Shown here one piece after another: positions 39,476 through 40,182 of a stretch of DNA of 40,182 nt (position 1 is the first letter of the stretch; every line of letters begins with the position of its first letter). A model generated the notes under the pieces. It worked only from the letters and a program-made list of their open reading frames with translations, did not search any database and was not told the DNA's origin. Origin of the DNA: Candidatus Melainabacteria bacterium (GTDB lineage Bacteria; Cyanobacteriota; Vampirovibrionia; Obscuribacterales; Obscuribacteraceae); contig PLXC01000072.1 in NCBI GenBank assembly GCA_003151275.1, positions 1-40,182 on the forward strand, in the 5' to 3' direction. The position numbers were made by a program, and so were the translations under genes.

Positions 39476-40182
39476 TTAGACGAACTGCTCCTTCACGGTG
39501 TCGCCGTCTTCGGTGAAGTAGACAAACGGTGCCGGGTCGCCGAGGGGGCGTCCGGTCGAATCCTCGCGCTGCTCCATCGTGAGCAACCGGCAAGGACCAC
39601 CGCAGAGAAGGCGGAAGTAGCGAAGGGTTTCGCGTGCCTCGCTCTGCAGAAGCGGACCGAAGTCCGGGTTGTAGACGTGGCGCAAGGTCCAGACACCGTC
39701 GGTGTGACGGCCGGTATCCACCAGCTCGATGAACGGCACCGAGTTGTACCCGGTACGCTGTACGAGCTGACGCCGCATGGCGTGCCAGTCTTCGTCGTAG
39801 GCGCCGACGATCTGGAGCACCTGGGCCATCTCCTGCAGCGTCTGCGGATGCACCGGGAATGCCGGCGTACCGATCTGCTGCTGCCAGTTGGCGCTCTGCT
39901 GGGCTGCGTTCATCCAGATTTGGACGACGTTCATCAGCCCTTCCAGCGTCTCAGGCAACGTCTCGAAGACGTACTGAGGACCCCAGCCGGTCTTACGCAG
40001 CTGGTTGTTGATGTGCTCCATCAGACCGATGCGGTCCTTGTTGCCCCTCATCCAGGCCAGAGTCTGGAGGTTGAGGTGCTCGAAGAACTCCTTGGAGATG
40101 AACTCCTCCAAGAAACGGTTGTCGTCATAGTCACGACGAACCTGGAACATCTTGTCCCGGTTGCGCGGGATGATGGTCTTCT
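39476..40182 (-). CDS. SpoVR-family protein (5' part cut by window end)
   Basis: The frame is open to the window end, and the codons before Met40150 read TIIPRNRDKMFQVR, matching the SpoVR block GREKIFEVR; so the ATG at 40150 is internal. Downstream family blocks: DYDDNRFLEEFISKEFFEHLNL, VGAYDEDWHAMRRQLVQRTGYNSVPFIELVDTG and VWTLRHVYNPDFGPLLQSEARETLRYFRLLCGGPCRLLT, the normal C-terminal half. Between the first two blocks is an extra segment of about 70 residues (GNKDRIGLMEHINNQL ... PVHPQTLQEMAQVLQI) not typical for B. subtilis SpoVR or E. coli YcgB. SpoVR is a cytoplasmic protein of unclear biochemistry, often next to PrkA kinase and DUF444 genes, which may lie just beyond the window. Strong C-ending codon bias. 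Confidence 0.88.
   Translation of the reverse strand, partial: KTIIPRNRDKMFQVRRDYDDNRFLEEFISKEFFEHLNLQTLAWMRGNKDRIGLMEHINNQLRKTGWGPQYVFETLPETLEGLMNVVQIWMNAAQQSANWQQQIGTPAFPVHPQTLQEMAQVLQIVGAYDEDWHAMRRQLVQRTGYNSVPFIELVDTGRHTDGVWTLRHVYNPDFGPLLQSEARETLRYFRLLCGGPCRLLTMEQREDSTGRPLGDPAPFVYFTEDGDTVKEQFV

Overview
The window looks like a stretch of chromosome from a Gram-negative heterotroph with roughly even GC content. The evidence is an MCE/Mla-type lipid ABC transporter (permease, ATPase, substrate-binding protein) translationally coupled to gatB, many membrane histidine kinases, Ser/Thr kinases with membrane anchors, and several depolymerase-like proteins. This combination reminds me of the non-photosynthetic relatives of cyanobacteria (Melainabacteria/Obscuribacterales type). 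That is an inference from gene style: no rRNA or other phylogenetic marker except gatB is present. No tRNA, rRNA, CRISPR array, insertion sequence or prophage core gene was found.

Layout. 1-5.3 kb: signalling block with two tandem, clearly duplicated histidine kinases (the first cut by the window edge), then two membrane-anchored Ser/Thr kinases, the second with DFN in place of DFG. 5.3-8.0 kb: long regulatory gap, a beta-amylase (GH14) and a small internally duplicated protein. 8.0-11.5 kb: a small helical protein, a secreted sedolisin-type protease and a Phd/VapC-like toxin-antitoxin pair. 11.8-16.2 kb (minus strand): mlaE-like, mlaF-like, mlaD-like, gatB. 16.5-21.6 kb: zinc-ribbon protein, unknown proteins, an exported amidotransferase-fold protein and two Gfo/Idh/MocA oxidoreductases. 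21.6-30.0 kb: a GGDEF protein behind a (TA)13 tract, an EF-hand/LysM-like protein, a GH75 chitosanase-like protein, a PAS histidine kinase that overlaps tail-to-tail with an OmpR-type regulator, and an unknown protein behind a perfect palindrome. 30-36 kb: ZIP metal transporter, MocR/GabR-like regulator, GH28-like protein with a structured leader. 36.6-40.2 kb: two plus-strand genes facing a minus-strand operon that contains a SpoVR-family protein (cut by the window edge).

The most unusual pattern is a set of three dispersed blocks (beta-amylase block, ZIP gene, SpoVR/beta-solenoid region). These genes share a strong preference for C- or G-ending codons, mostly clear AAGGA-type ribosome binding sites and large intrinsic terminators. 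Each block carries, just beyond a terminator, one copy of a 19-bp element ATACT-N9-AGTRT. The neighbouring genes have ordinary mixed codon use. Either these genes are very highly expressed and share a regulon (SpoVR and beta-amylase would fit starvation or dormancy), or they arrived as cassettes. Elsewhere the theme is sensing plus degradation: histidine kinases, Ser/Thr kinases and cyclic-di-GMP signalling beside a protease, beta-amylase, chitosanase-like and polygalacturonase-like proteins, consistent with life in biofilm or sludge.
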